A DNA stretch of 64,000 nt from Saksenaea vasiformis B4078 (lineage: Eukaryota > Mucoromycota > Mucoromycetes > Mucorales > Saksenaeaceae): positions 62,001 to 126,000 of the forward strand of contig JNDT01002331.1 in assembly GCA_000697055.1 (NCBI GenBank), read 5' to 3'. The position numbers were made by a program, and so were the translations under genes. Shown here in pieces: positions 54,319 to 64,000 of this stretch. Below the pieces are notes generated by a model, which had not been told where the DNA came from, did no database searches, and saw only the letters and a program-made list of their open reading frames with translations. Numbering within the stretch: position 1 is the stretch's first letter; each line of letters starts with the position of its first letter.

Positions 54319-55695
54319 CTGCTGCTGTGCTTGGTGTTCCTGTTGTAATTGCTGTGGTTGTGATTGATGTGCTTGCTGCTGCTGTGGTTGTTGTTGTTGT
54401 GATGGTGGTGATTGATGCTGCTGTTCGTTATATTCAGTATATGGCGGATGAATTCTATTATGCAGTTGAGAAAACATTTCATTTAGAAATCGGACTCACA
54501 ACGTATATTGGGATTCATCCATCACTGTGCTCATCGATAGCGAAGATGGATTTACGGTTGACGAGGAAGAGGAAGAGGTTGAAAGAGAGGGGGTACTGCT
54601 CATTGTGTGTGTCTGGGCAAGTCGATGTGTGGTAGGTGAACTGGTTGATCGCATGGGAACATTTCCCAACAATTTGTTCCGTAGTGCACCAGCCGGCGGC
54701 GGTGGCATCGCAGATCCAGAAACATACATCGCGTTGCCCGGACTATTGCTTTGGCTATGTGCAGGTGGTAGTTGTGTAGGATCCATGTTTGTCGCTTGTT
54801 GTTGTTGTTGAGGAAGCATCACAGGACTAGATGGCATGGATAGCGACATCGTTTGACCTACTGAAAACGAAGCCATTCGATTAACAAGCACATTCTCAAC
54901 TACAGGCTGTCGTTGCTGTTGCTGTTCTTGTTGGTCTTGTTCCTGCGGCTGTGATGGTTGCATCGGCATGGATGCCACGGGGGAAATAGACTGTGAGGTG
55001 AAATAACTGTTGACGGGCGAAGCAAAATCGTCAAAATTCCACGACTCCTCCATCACAACATCCTCATTTGGTAAAAATGTCTGCACATCACCAAACGCGC
55101 CAAAGATATCTTCTAATTCTACCATTTGATCACTGGCCTGGTCCGATGTAAATTGGTGCAAAGTAAAATTGTTTGTTGTTTGAAATCCATAACTGTTATA
55201 TGACACGGCCGGCGCGGGCATAGCAGGCTGCGCAGCAGCAGAAGACGACGACGAGGACGAGGAGGACGACGTCGGCAACGTCTGTACTGGGGCTGTCTGC
55301 GTGAAACATGAACGCGCTGGTTCTTCTGAACACTCTGCTTTGATAACTGTCTGCGTCCCGGGAACTTTTTTGCACTGTTCAGCTGCAGATGATACTGGTT
55401 TGTTGCGCATCGTCTTGGGTAACTCCTTTAACGGCGTCAACTTGGAATTTTGGTAGTCCAGCTGACGAGCTGTGTTGAGAGGAAGTTTGCGGAACGTCGC
55501 ATTCGATTTTTCATTGAGTAGATGTTGACGAAACCACAATCGCCATGACAAGTTCTCCAACCGAGAGCCGTTCTCTAGCGAATCCTTAACTTTGGTACAT
55601 ACTCTCCACGTTTTGGATAAATCTTCTTCCGAGTCCAAGTTAGAGAATGGCGAAAATGACTTGTTGCCCTTGATCTTCAAGACAAGAGGAGCCAT
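53420..55695 (-). CDS. GATA factor with AreA-like N-terminal domain and two zinc fingers
   Basis: A four-exon minus-strand gene of about 670 residues. The N-terminus ([20 protein letters not shown]) runs into [20 protein letters not shown] and [14 protein letters not shown], the conserved block (DUF1752 type) of nitrogen GATA factors such as AreA/Nit2. A long Ser/Thr/Pro- and Gln-rich middle follows, including a poly-Gln tract at about 54241-54420. Two type IVa GATA fingers come next, both C-x2-C-x17-C-x2-[21 protein letters not shown]...CNACGLYQKLH and [20 protein letters not shown]...[14 protein letters not shown], separated by a basic linker. Introns fall right after the last cysteines of each finger. 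The Lys/Arg-rich tail after finger 2 ([13 protein letters not shown]) is typical. One finger is usual for AreA and two for siderophore repressors (SreA/Urbs1), so this is a mixed layout. Confidence 0.82.
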
Positions 55696-55886
55696 CAGCT
55701 AAACAGGGCAAACTGGAAGCAATACCAAAAAAAAACAAAGGAGAAACACCCAAAAAAGTTTTGCCTTTTCAGGTCCCGCTTTGTACCCGCAACGATCGTT
55801 TCGGCCCGCAAACAGAAAACAAGGTTCAAAGAATGTATTTGTTTTTTTTAATACTATTATGATTATTATAGTCGTTGGGGTATGAG

Positions 55887-58647
55887 TTAAGCTTCAGCAC
55901 TTCTACCAATTCCCTGATCCGATGTGCGGCTGCTATTCTGTATAATCGGTTCCAAGAAAGAAGTTCCGTTGATCATTTGTGTTGTAGCAACCAAGTAATC
56001 ACGACCTATGGACCGTTTGAAATGTTGCCATTAAACCGGTGTAACATACCTTCATCGTGCTGTGCTAAAAATCTGATGGCAGATACCTCTGTATGAGTGC
56101 ATCCTCCAAGGAAGAAAATAATTGTCGTTTTGCCGTGCTGAAGACCGTGACCTGGTAACGATCATCATCATCATCAACGCAATGTTTTCATTTGGATTTC
56201 ATTTGCTTACGTTTCGCTCTAGCCATTGCTGCGTTTGTCTCTGGTCCGTATTCCACGGTCTGGTTGATCTCAAATGATTTTCCAGGGAGTAATTTTAGTA
56301 TTTCCTCGTAGCCTCGCCAGCCGCTAGATATCGTTGCCCCATTTTCTACCCGTCCGTTGGATACACTAGGTGTCTTTTCTTCCCGATTTCCGAAAGCGCT
56401 CACGCTGCCAGAACCTCCGCCTCCTCCGACATAGGAAAACAAGCTAGGTGTGTTCTGCGCTATGTTGACAGGCCCATTTCCCAGCTTCTGTAGTGCGCAC
56501 TGGACCAGTCGGACACTTAGCGGTGCATAACCCGAGTACACGTACGAAATGTCATTTGGGTGGAACTCATCCACATCATCAACAATCAGTCTCATTTGTC
56601 TTCGGTTTTGTGCAAAAGCACTTCTGGACGGAGCGGACGTGGTTCGCCGACTTAGAAGTCCTAGCTTTCTCAGCTTATGCAGCGTTTCTATATGTTCATA
56701 ACCGTATGTCTACAGACGGTAGCCGTTTAGCCTGGGATAGAGAGGACGCTTCCGCTTTACCTGAACAATCTCACGCTCAAAGTGGTCATATACCTTCGCC
56801 CTTAGACCTCCTTGGGCCAGGGACATCAGACAGAGCAATCGCAACACCTGTACAATGGGCATCTGCCGATCAATCATTTCCTCGATATAATCCAGATCTT
56901 TGGCTCCATCGATGCCCGCGACAACATCTAGTTTCCGCATGAGTTGAGTCTAAGAACTCCGTCAACTTACTCTGCTGAACTTCCAGAATCTTGTTAAACT
57001 CTTCCGTGATGGTGCGTGCCATGATTTGTTCGGCAATGCCCGTATCTAGAGTTGGTCAAGGATTCATCATAGATGCAGTGACGCTTTTCATTTCTAATAT
57101 CCCCAAAAAAAAAAAAAAAGGATACGGACTTTGAGCGATTGATGCTCTTGCTGTAACTCGCCTAGACGGCCTACAAAATCTCTGATTTGCGCTACAGTTT
57201 TTGCGTGATGCCGTTCCTAATCCATTAGCCGGCGGAGTAAGCATGGAAGCAGAATCGGGCTATTCCTTTTACCTCGTAATTTTCGTTGATCCGTTTAGCA
57301 ATCTTGTTTAACATGCCGCCGACGGTAGCGAAATTTTGGTCACGCAATTGAGCAAACAACTTGTCCGATGAATTCAGAACATATTTCTTCTTTTTGCCTG
57401 CTTGTGTGCCGCTAGCTGTAGGAGCTGGTTGCGACTTGACGGTAGCTGTTTGCTGTTGTTGTTGCTGTTGTGCAGGAGCAACGAGCGCCGCATCCAGTTC
57501 TACAAAACCTGTACACACCACAAAGTTCCAGGATAAATGGAACTAAGATCAAAACGCTTACAATGTTTTATCGTTAAAATTTCGTTGATAAGGCCTTCGT
57601 AGGTGAGCTCTGTGCAAAGCGGTGTAACGACGTCGACATTCCGATCAATGATGATAATTTGGTCAATATGGCTGGACACGGCGTTGAGTAGCGACGGGAA
57701 CTTCGAAGCTGACGCGGTAGATACCTCCTCCACGATCGCTTGTTCACGTCTCATGCGCAGCATCATATTGGCCAGTTTCTGGTGTCGCTTTCTTGTTAAA
57801 TCCATCCGTTCGCAAGACTTAAATTCATTTACCTCTGCTGCCTCGCCTTTTCCAATGATGCGCGGGAATAAACCATAGATGGATTGTAGTTTCATCAATG
57901 ACCGTGCGGCATAATAGATCGAAGTAGTATCTCCCTCCTATGTGCGGATGAGTAAAACAAGGTGAGCTGTTTCGTCTTGCTTTACCAAATAGATCTCTTT
58001 CCATGTTCCGGGATCCAGTTCCATAGAAATCACGTCGTCTTCATACGGAATCCAATCCATAGCATAATCTCCCAATGTAATATCTCCTAAAACTCCCTCT
58101 TCTTCAAGGACACGTTCGCAAACCATTGTTCGCTTGGGTACGAAAAACAACGAGACGTCGGTATGCTGATCGGCTGATTGTGACAGTTGCCTAACATGGT
58201 CTGAAGCGGTTTGATCAGCGTTTTGCCTAGTGCCAACGAACAACTTACTCGCGATATATCTCATGTATTTCAGCTTCGGTCGACAAATATAAATAAGACT
58301 TGTGCAGTCTGTATCCAAGCTAGCAGAATCTAAATGATAGATTTTTTCAACGCCATGGTCCTGCATATGGGTTTAGCGCTCCCTTTTGACCTTGTTTTAC
58401 TTTGTACACGAAAGCTTTACCTTTAGCAGTGTGAATTCTGCGATCAAACTAAGCGGTCCTGTAAGCTGCGGATCGAGGACAAGTCCTTTCTTCCCGCGCA
58501 CCTAAATAGCACAGCATATTCAGTCAATTGCTAAAGGCAAGGCGAGAAAGTTACCGTATCAAGAACTTCAGGCAACTCCTTCCGCGCGATTTCTCGAAGT
58601 TTAGCGAGATTAAGAGGCGTGTTTCCTAAATGCGTGCCAGAACTCAT
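55887..58647 (-). CDS. VPS33: Vps33, Sec1/Munc18-family protein of HOPS/CORVET
   Basis: A multi-exon minus-strand gene. Vps33 is the SM subunit of the HOPS and CORVET tethers and templates SNARE assembly at the vacuole and endosome. The start MSSGTHLGNTPLNLAKLREI, ARKELPEVLDTVRGKKGLVL matches the family. It is followed by DHGVEKIYHLDSASLDTDCT, LIYICRPKLKYMRYIAS, FFVPKRTMVCERVLEEEGVL, YAMDWIPYEDDVISMELDPG, then MLRMRREQAIVEEVSTASAS, IDQIIIIDRNVDVVTPLCTE and LTYEGLINEILTIKH. Helical parts include VVAGIDGAKDLDYIEEMIDR and QVLRLLCLMSLAQGGL. The C-terminal end has TIIFFLGGCTHTEVSAIRFL and DYLVATTQMINGTSFLE. A lineage-specific insert, [20 protein letters not shown], sits between the first two thirds. 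ATG at 58647, with a CT-rich tract just 5'. Confidence 0.88.
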
Positions 58648-60189
58648 GACTGGATTGAACTGACTAGATAGAACTTGTCTCTCTCTGTCTCTCTCTCTCT
58701 CTCTCTCCGCCCTCTCCCTCAATCGTGTCACAACGAACTCATGTGACGTCTCTCACGCATTTTGGTCCTGCTTTATTCGCAACCGTGTGCTCATCAGTTA
58801 ATGATTTGACAAATGAAAGAATAACGCTGCTACATGCTGGTGAGAATACTCGCCTGGTTTGGGTGACAGCTCGGCTTTGTTTCGCATATCACCCCCAACC
58901 ACGGTACCTCTCTGGAGGCGACACTGGGTTCTGTGTCTGTAGGACAACAGAAGTGCCCCTTTGAGGAAAGCACGCTGCATACAGCTTTGCGCAAGGGGAA
59001 GTGTCTTTCTGCGTTCAGCATAATCATCAGTAGCACTGTTATCAAACCCAAGATCGAGGAGACCATCCACTGGACTGCCCTGAAGATTAGCAGTAATCTT
59101 TTGAGCCAGTTGGACAGTTCGATGTTTGGTAAAAAAAAAAAAAAAAAACCAAATGCAACGGTGTCGGTGCCGACGATTCACCGGCAGAGGAGCTGTCCTC
59201 GCACCTGATGTACTATGGACGACCGCCTTTCTCGTAGATACTAGATTTGGAAGTACCGATGTCGGTATCCGACGTGCTCTTCATGACGTTTCAGTTATCG
59301 CCAGATAAACTTGTAACTTTTTCCTCTGTATTTTCGAACATTCATAATTCAAAGGTCCTCCACTGTTTACTCATTATACCGATGACAGACAACTACTACG
59401 ATCGCACCAATTGGTACCTCTCGGACACGATTGGATGAAGACTTTTGCTTTTGCAATTATTAGGTTTACATGATGCCTCCTCATCATTGTTCCGATGCTC
59501 TCTTAGCTATATATACGCGTATACAGCTGCAATCAAGGTACACAAGCTCTTGCAGCGCATCACTGATCATAAAACAACCGATCATTACTTCCCAGAAACC
59601 CGGGAATACAAGATACAGCAGTTAGTTTATACATGTTAAAGAACTCAGCATATAATGACGTTATGTTTGGATCTATATATCCAGCGTTCGCCTTTGCTTT
59701 TGGATGTCGTTCCCGGTGGATTCGAAGGCGATGGATTGAAGCATCGGGGCAGTATTTGGTTACTCTTCGCAGTGAACGACAGAGCAGGGGAACTGCAATC
59801 AAGATCGACTTCTTCCTGTACAACAATCCCCTGATGATTTCAACCAGTAAAGTACAGGCATCTTGAAATTACTAAGAGTTGAAATTGTACAGAATGGTTT
59901 AAGGTGTAGATACGTGCTCAGTATTCCGAAGACTCGGTCAAAGTCCGACCGCGATGACGTTCGGCAAGGGAGCATCTCCACTTTCGTACGAGCAACATGG
60001 TCTGTGTGCCATCTTAAAACGTCTTGCATATCCACGGTAATACGCATTTCATCTTCCTCTTACATGTTTGTAAAGAAAGTCTTCTGCTTTAAGTAATTTT
60101 ATTTAAATTTTATGCTGTCAAATAGAAGCTTACAATCCAGGTTATATGATAGTACGTAATTTTTAGCAATAATGTAGCGAGCCGCGTAG
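58648..60189. other. Intergenic, no supported gene
   Basis: ORFs here on both strands overlap each other and lack domains (for example 58798-59181 minus, 59799-60047 minus). An A-rich run at 59131-59148 creates artificial poly-Lys or poly-Phe. The CT tract of the VPS33 5' flank is at 58678-58705. Confidence 0.35.
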
Positions 60190-61394
60190 TCATTGCTCCC
60201 GTTCTTCAGGTTTGCGAGTAAGTGTCACTTTGATATGGACTAAACCATGGGATCCCACCATATCTTGTACGTGACGTTCCACAAACGAGCTATAATCATC
60301 CTGTTTGACCTCAAGTAGAGGACCTAGCATTGGCATCATGCTATGACATGATTGTGCCCAAATCCACTTCCAAGCTTTTCCTACTGTATTTTCTCTAGCT
60401 AAGGCAGATTATTAGTTTTCGCTTTCTGGTATATGACCGGCAGACCTACCCAAGTCCACAGCTCGTTCTTCCTTCTGGATCACCTGCAGTCCTGCATCAC
60501 CCACCATGGATGCCAGTTTAGTGCCAATAAAAGGCTCCTGGCCACGTTGTTCCATCACAGTTGTTACTATTTTCATCGAATCAGCTCCTTTCTGTCCAAA
60601 GGGAGTGAGTTCTTTACCTGCTCGGAGAACACGCCGACATTCTTCACTTCCGCTTTCCTAATGGTACGAAATTATGACATGGAAGGGTAAAAGGCAGACC
60701 TACCCGGGGCTCGAATTCGTTAAAATGGACACATCCACCTGGTTTTACGAGACGTGCCGCCTCTTTGATGACTTTTGGCCACTCATCCTTTCGTATCGCT
60801 GCAACCAACACTCGAAGGTGGACAAAGTCGAAAGAGCCGTCTTCAAATGCAAGACCTTCCAAAACATTACCCAACTGGAATGTCAGATTGGATAGCTCCA
60901 CGCCCTTGGTAGGGAACACATTCGAAATATCCACGCCAACAAAGGTTGACTTGGGGTATTCCGTAGCCATATCCTGAAGTTCCAGCCGTGAGAAATAGGA
61001 TTCTTTCGTTTTTGTAGCATACCATGAGCCATGCGCCCGATCCGCACCCAATATCAAGTACGTGGGCGCCCTTTTCAAATGAAACATGGTCGTTCGTCTT
61101 TGACAAGTAATTGCTGTCAACACACTCGGTATATTAGCAAACCCTACTCCTTTTTTTTTCTTGTGTACCCGCCAAAGAGTTCCTTGCAGGCAAAATGGGC
61201 CTATGTTATCGTGCCTTAGTATGGAGATAAGGTAAATGGGCGGTATGACATACACCAGTCAATCTGAGCTGCTCCTCTTCGTCTTTGGGAAGCCAGTAGG
61301 AGGAGGTTGTCACATTGTGATATTTACGTCCAGCGACGACAGCGCTTTCGAAGTTTTCCGAGTTTTGTACACAAGTTGGTTCGGTGTTTGACAT
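60190..61394 (-). CDS. Class I SAM-dependent methyltransferase, substrate unknown
   Basis: A multi-exon minus-strand gene of roughly 300 residues. N-terminus: MSNTEPTCVQNSENFESAVV, then NVTTSSYWLPKDEEEQLRLT. The Rossmann methyltransferase fold is clear: motif I GAHVLDIGCGSGAW binds SAM; FVGVDIS is the acidic loop after strand 2; FQLGNVLEGLAFEDGSFDFV is the post-II region ending in motif IV; then AARLVKPGGCVHFNEFEPR. The region after it (DSMKIVTTVMEQRGQEPFIG, DAGLQVIQKEERAVDLG, MLGPLLEVKQDDYSSFVERH) is the usual C-terminal extension of fungal LaeA- and type 11/25-like methyltransferases. The substrate could be a protein, lipid or small molecule. Stop TGA at 60190-60192. Confidence 0.8.
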
Positions 61395-62471
61395 GGTTCC
61401 CCGTTTTTTAACCTTGTTTTTCGAATAACATGGGCCCATTTTTATATGAGTTGATTTTACAGATTACACAATGCGGAGCCTGTTATTTATAACGTTTCTA
61501 AGAACAAGTAGCACAAAGAAGTTACAGCAAGATATCAAGGCAAAAGATGAAGAAGTAAAATGAAAGCTGTCTCCAAGACTTAAATCATAAAATACAGTTT
61601 AACTAGAAAGAACCAGGTGGCTGTGATTGTCACCAACGATTTTTACTGAAATTGACAAATGTACCACTAGGCTGGCGCTTGCATGCGTCCGGCGATTGAA
61701 TTTAGCTCGCTCGGTCCCACCGTGTTCTGGCCAATCCACGTAGGTGGTACAAATCATTGTTCTACCTTGGAGCCATGCATAATCAGCGAATATATCCTGG
61801 ATGTCTAGAAGCTACACGCTACAGGTGCTTATCTAAAGATTCTTAGGAATCCAGAAATTCTCCCCCATCTTTGTATAGTTCGTCCTTCGTGCTACTTCTG
61901 AATCTGATCTGTCTACTATTACGGGAGGAACTGTGGGCGTATGCTGACTGTCGTAATGCCCATCCTGCAAAACTATTCCATAACGGGAAAGCTCGGTAAT
62001 TATCATGCTTGCATACACAGTGAACTTCTCGACCTGAACACCAACTGCACTTTATCAGCTATAGATTGGGCTTTTATCACCGAGCCCAGTATGCCAAGGT
62101 AGCACCGCATTATCACACAGTAGTTGAGCCATACCATCATCTACACCTAATACCAAGAGAGACATCTCTGATATGAATCTGAATCGTATATGTACATAGG
62201 TAGACAAAACTATCCGTCTTACTGCCCGAATCAAACCTACTTATACAAACGGAGACCATTCATAAAAGGTCTGAGAACAGTTCATTTATTATTTACGTAA
62301 CACGTAATGGGTAAAGGATGAAAGACATGTAATAGTTGAAATACGTAAAAGGAAAAATAAGAAAAAGAAGAAGAAGAAAAGCGAGCGGATTGGATATATA
62401 TTACGAAGCGGTTATTAACGTAGGGGATAAACATGGCGAAGCAAAAATAAATATTACTGTATATGTTTAAT
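61395..62471. other. Intergenic, no supported gene
   Basis: The 61-codon ORF at 61833-62018 (minus) has no domain. The rest lacks coding signal; the last 100 bp before 62472 is A/T-rich and is probably the 3' flank of the next gene. Confidence 0.35.
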
Positions 62472-63422
62472 TTAGTTCTTCTCATCATGGTTGTCATCTT
62501 CCAGTAGTTTAGCATCTACTGCAGGTGTCAGTCGAAACCAGCTTGACAGTATCGCTATCTTGATGCGAAGCGATACAGGTAGCATGAAGGGTGATGCTCT
62601 GTCGTTGTTTCGAATCGGCCACGATCGAATAGGTTTGATCTGCTGTCGCACGCCTACAACACGACTCTCGAGCATCACTTCGGATAAGGTCAATTGCCAT
62701 GATCCTCCTCGACGGACCCAATCGTCGATGTCAATCATATTTTTGGCCATCTCACGCAGCTTTTTCAGTGTAGGGCTGGGGATAGTGCGAAGAACGTTGT
62801 ATGCAAGCGGCATCCGATCCATGTGTCGAACTTCGAGCGCAGTGCATTGACTGCTCATCCGTTGTTCAATTGTCTTTGCCAATTTGGTGTACAATGGATC
62901 GACTCTGAGCCGCATCATGACGGCTCGCGTTGGTCGTTCTGTCATTTCGTAGCCTGCAAAAGTTGGTGGGGGAAGCTTGGAGGACAGGCGCTCTACCTCT
63001 TGCTCGACCACCTCCACAAAATTATCAACTACTTTCCATTTTGTGGTGAAATCCTCCCCTCGTTGAATATGTACTCGACCGAGGACTGAAATATGAGGTG
63101 TGGTGTTGTGTGCTTGGTTTGGCCCGTAGCGGATATATGACTGTTCCTGAAATTGCTTGAGTGAGGTTTGTAGTGGGGTACCATCACAAGGTTCGAGCGA
63201 AAGAATGAGTGATCGTCTTGTTTCTCGGAGACAGTGGGGTGCAGGTGTGCCGGAATCGGAAGTCAGGTGAAAAGGGTCCAGCGCAAAGTCGGTAAAATCG
63301 GGAACAGCTGGCTCGCTCATTGACGTTGCTTTGGTGCTAATGCTGCTGGTTAACCCATTGACAGCGCCAAGTGATGATGCACCTGGCGCACTAATAGCAG
63401 AATAGCTCTCGAGGGTGGTCAT
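62472..63422 (-). CDS. 2H-phosphoesterase-like protein with one altered catalytic motif
   Basis: A single-exon gene of 316 residues. After a low-complexity N-terminus (MTTLESYSAISAPGASSLGA) the protein shows the two-lobed 2H layout: RRSLILSLEPCDGTPLQTSL with TTPHISVLGRVHI in lobe one, and WVRRGGSWQLTLSEVMLESR in lobe two. Lobe one keeps the H-x-S catalytic motif (PHISV). In lobe two the equivalent position reads QLT, so the second histidine is replaced by Gln. Family members (2',5'-RNA ligase/CPDase-like) hydrolyse cyclic phosphodiesters or 2',5' bonds using both histidines. Loss of one suggests a changed or lost activity. The assignment rests on the two motif contexts and their spacing, not on a full alignment. 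Confidence 0.55.
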   Translation of the reverse strand: MTTLESYSAISAPGASSLGAVNGLTSSISTKATSMSEPAVPDFTDFALDPFHLTSDSGTPAPHCLRETRRSLILSLEPCDGTPLQTSLKQFQEQSYIRYGPNQAHNTTPHISVLGRVHIQRGEDFTTKWKVVDNFVEVVEQEVERLSSKLPPPTFAGYEMTERPTRAVMMRLRVDPLYTKLAKTIEQRMSSQCTALEVRHMDRMPLAYNVLRTIPSPTLKKLREMAKNMIDIDDWVRRGGSWQLTLSEVMLESRVVGVRQQIKPIRSWPIRNNDRASPFMLPVSLRIKIAILSSWFRLTPAVDAKLLEDDNHDEKN

Positions 63423-64000
63423 TTCGGAAAAGGAGTGTTGAATGGGTTTCTCGGGAAAAAAAAGATAGATAGGAAGAGTTTAAGAAGCAAAAGGGGTCTG
63501 AAAGGAGTGGTGCAGAAAGAAGAGGGAGGGGGGAGTTGAAAGGAGTGCTGCAGAACAACCGACCTTTGTCGCATGATCTAAACCTAATTGGGGGGAGATT
63601 TTCACCCTTTAGATGACAACAGTACCTTTTTAACTGGGGTAAACGTGGTAGATTCAGACAACTGCTTACTCTAACAAGAGACCCTGTTATTCACTCAAAG
63701 CTACCTTAATCAGTGAATACAGTTTGATTGACACTCCAATCTATCAGTTTACTGGCTGCTGCAAACGATTAAGTCGTCCTATTGTTTGTAGCGGTTACAC
63801 TAGAATATCAAATATGACTTTTTTTTTGTTTTGTGCATCCATTATACACTACAGCTGGATGCGTCATGTACGAGAAACCTACACCCAAAGCTAAGTCCTT
63901 CATTGTTCCAGAAAAGGAAGCTTTTGCCCAAGTGTTGGATTTTTACTTCATCGTCTACTGAATCAAGCGAGCAAAATGATTATCGCGCTATATAGAAAGA
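63423..64000. other. 5' flank of the 2H-like gene, window end
   Basis: No coding sequence supported. Purine-rich stretches (GAAGAGGGAGGGGGGAG near 63520) lie within 120 bp of the start codon at 63422. Confidence 0.35.

Noticed and set aside
54195..54635. A 146-codon plus-strand Val-rich ORF
   Set aside because: Antisense reading of the poly-Gln tract of the GATA gene.
1..64000. CRISPR array or bacterial-type operons
   Set aside because: Intron-rich eukaryotic genes throughout. The tandem repeats seen have no spacer-repeat regularity.

Overview
This is a eukaryotic nuclear window from a fungus. The genes are dense and carry many short introns, mostly 40-70 nt with GT...AG ends. They include fungal-type factors: an APSES regulator, a GATA factor with an AreA-like N-terminus, a Kre9-like secreted protein, and a Gpt2/Sct1-type acyltransferase. 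The mixture, together with a Sel1-repeat protein, an ELMOD protein and a SET/NAP chaperone, suggests an early-diverging filamentous lineage such as Mucoromycota. That placement is inference; no rRNA or barcode locus is present. Exon boundaries were assigned by hand from reading frame and splice consensus.

Layout. 1-7.4 kb: mostly non-coding, with one single-exon secreted cysteine-rich protein, a weak membrane-protein ORF and a degenerate tandem array. 7.4-12.5 kb: nucleoporin NDC1, SEC12 and a small mitochondrial-type membrane protein. 12.7-18.9 kb: a degraded region with a Sel1-repeat gene broken by a stop codon, AT-rich palindromes, a roughly 510-bp TA-flanked MITE and a dead Tc1/mariner transposase lying against the start of SPC25. 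18.9-24 kb: SPC25, ribosomal RPL18, a partial unknown gene and a SET/NAP chaperone. 24-32.3 kb: gene-poor, with VPS55 and a multi-pass membrane protein. 32.4-42 kb: GPT2-like acyltransferase, RPS25 and TAF4. 44-64 kb: the densest part, with an APSES regulator, the Kre9-like WVDHD-repeat protein, a UBZ-finger protein, an ELMOD GAP, a dual-finger GATA factor, VPS33, a methyltransferase and a 2H-phosphoesterase-like protein.

Functionally the recognisable genes are housekeeping: ER exit and endosome/vacuole traffic (SEC12, VPS55, VPS33, ELMOD), nuclear pore and kinetochore (NDC1, SPC25), translation (RPL18, RPS25), transcription and chromatin (TAF4, SET, GATA, APSES), and glycerolipid synthesis (GPT2-like). 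They do not form a cluster. The least explained signals are the tandem WVDHD-repeat secreted protein, the UBZ/SIM/PIP-like protein, and a four-copy dispersed family (about 6.8, 22.3, 26.5 and 31.2 kb) with a conserved intron and, for two copies, a conserved upstream block.
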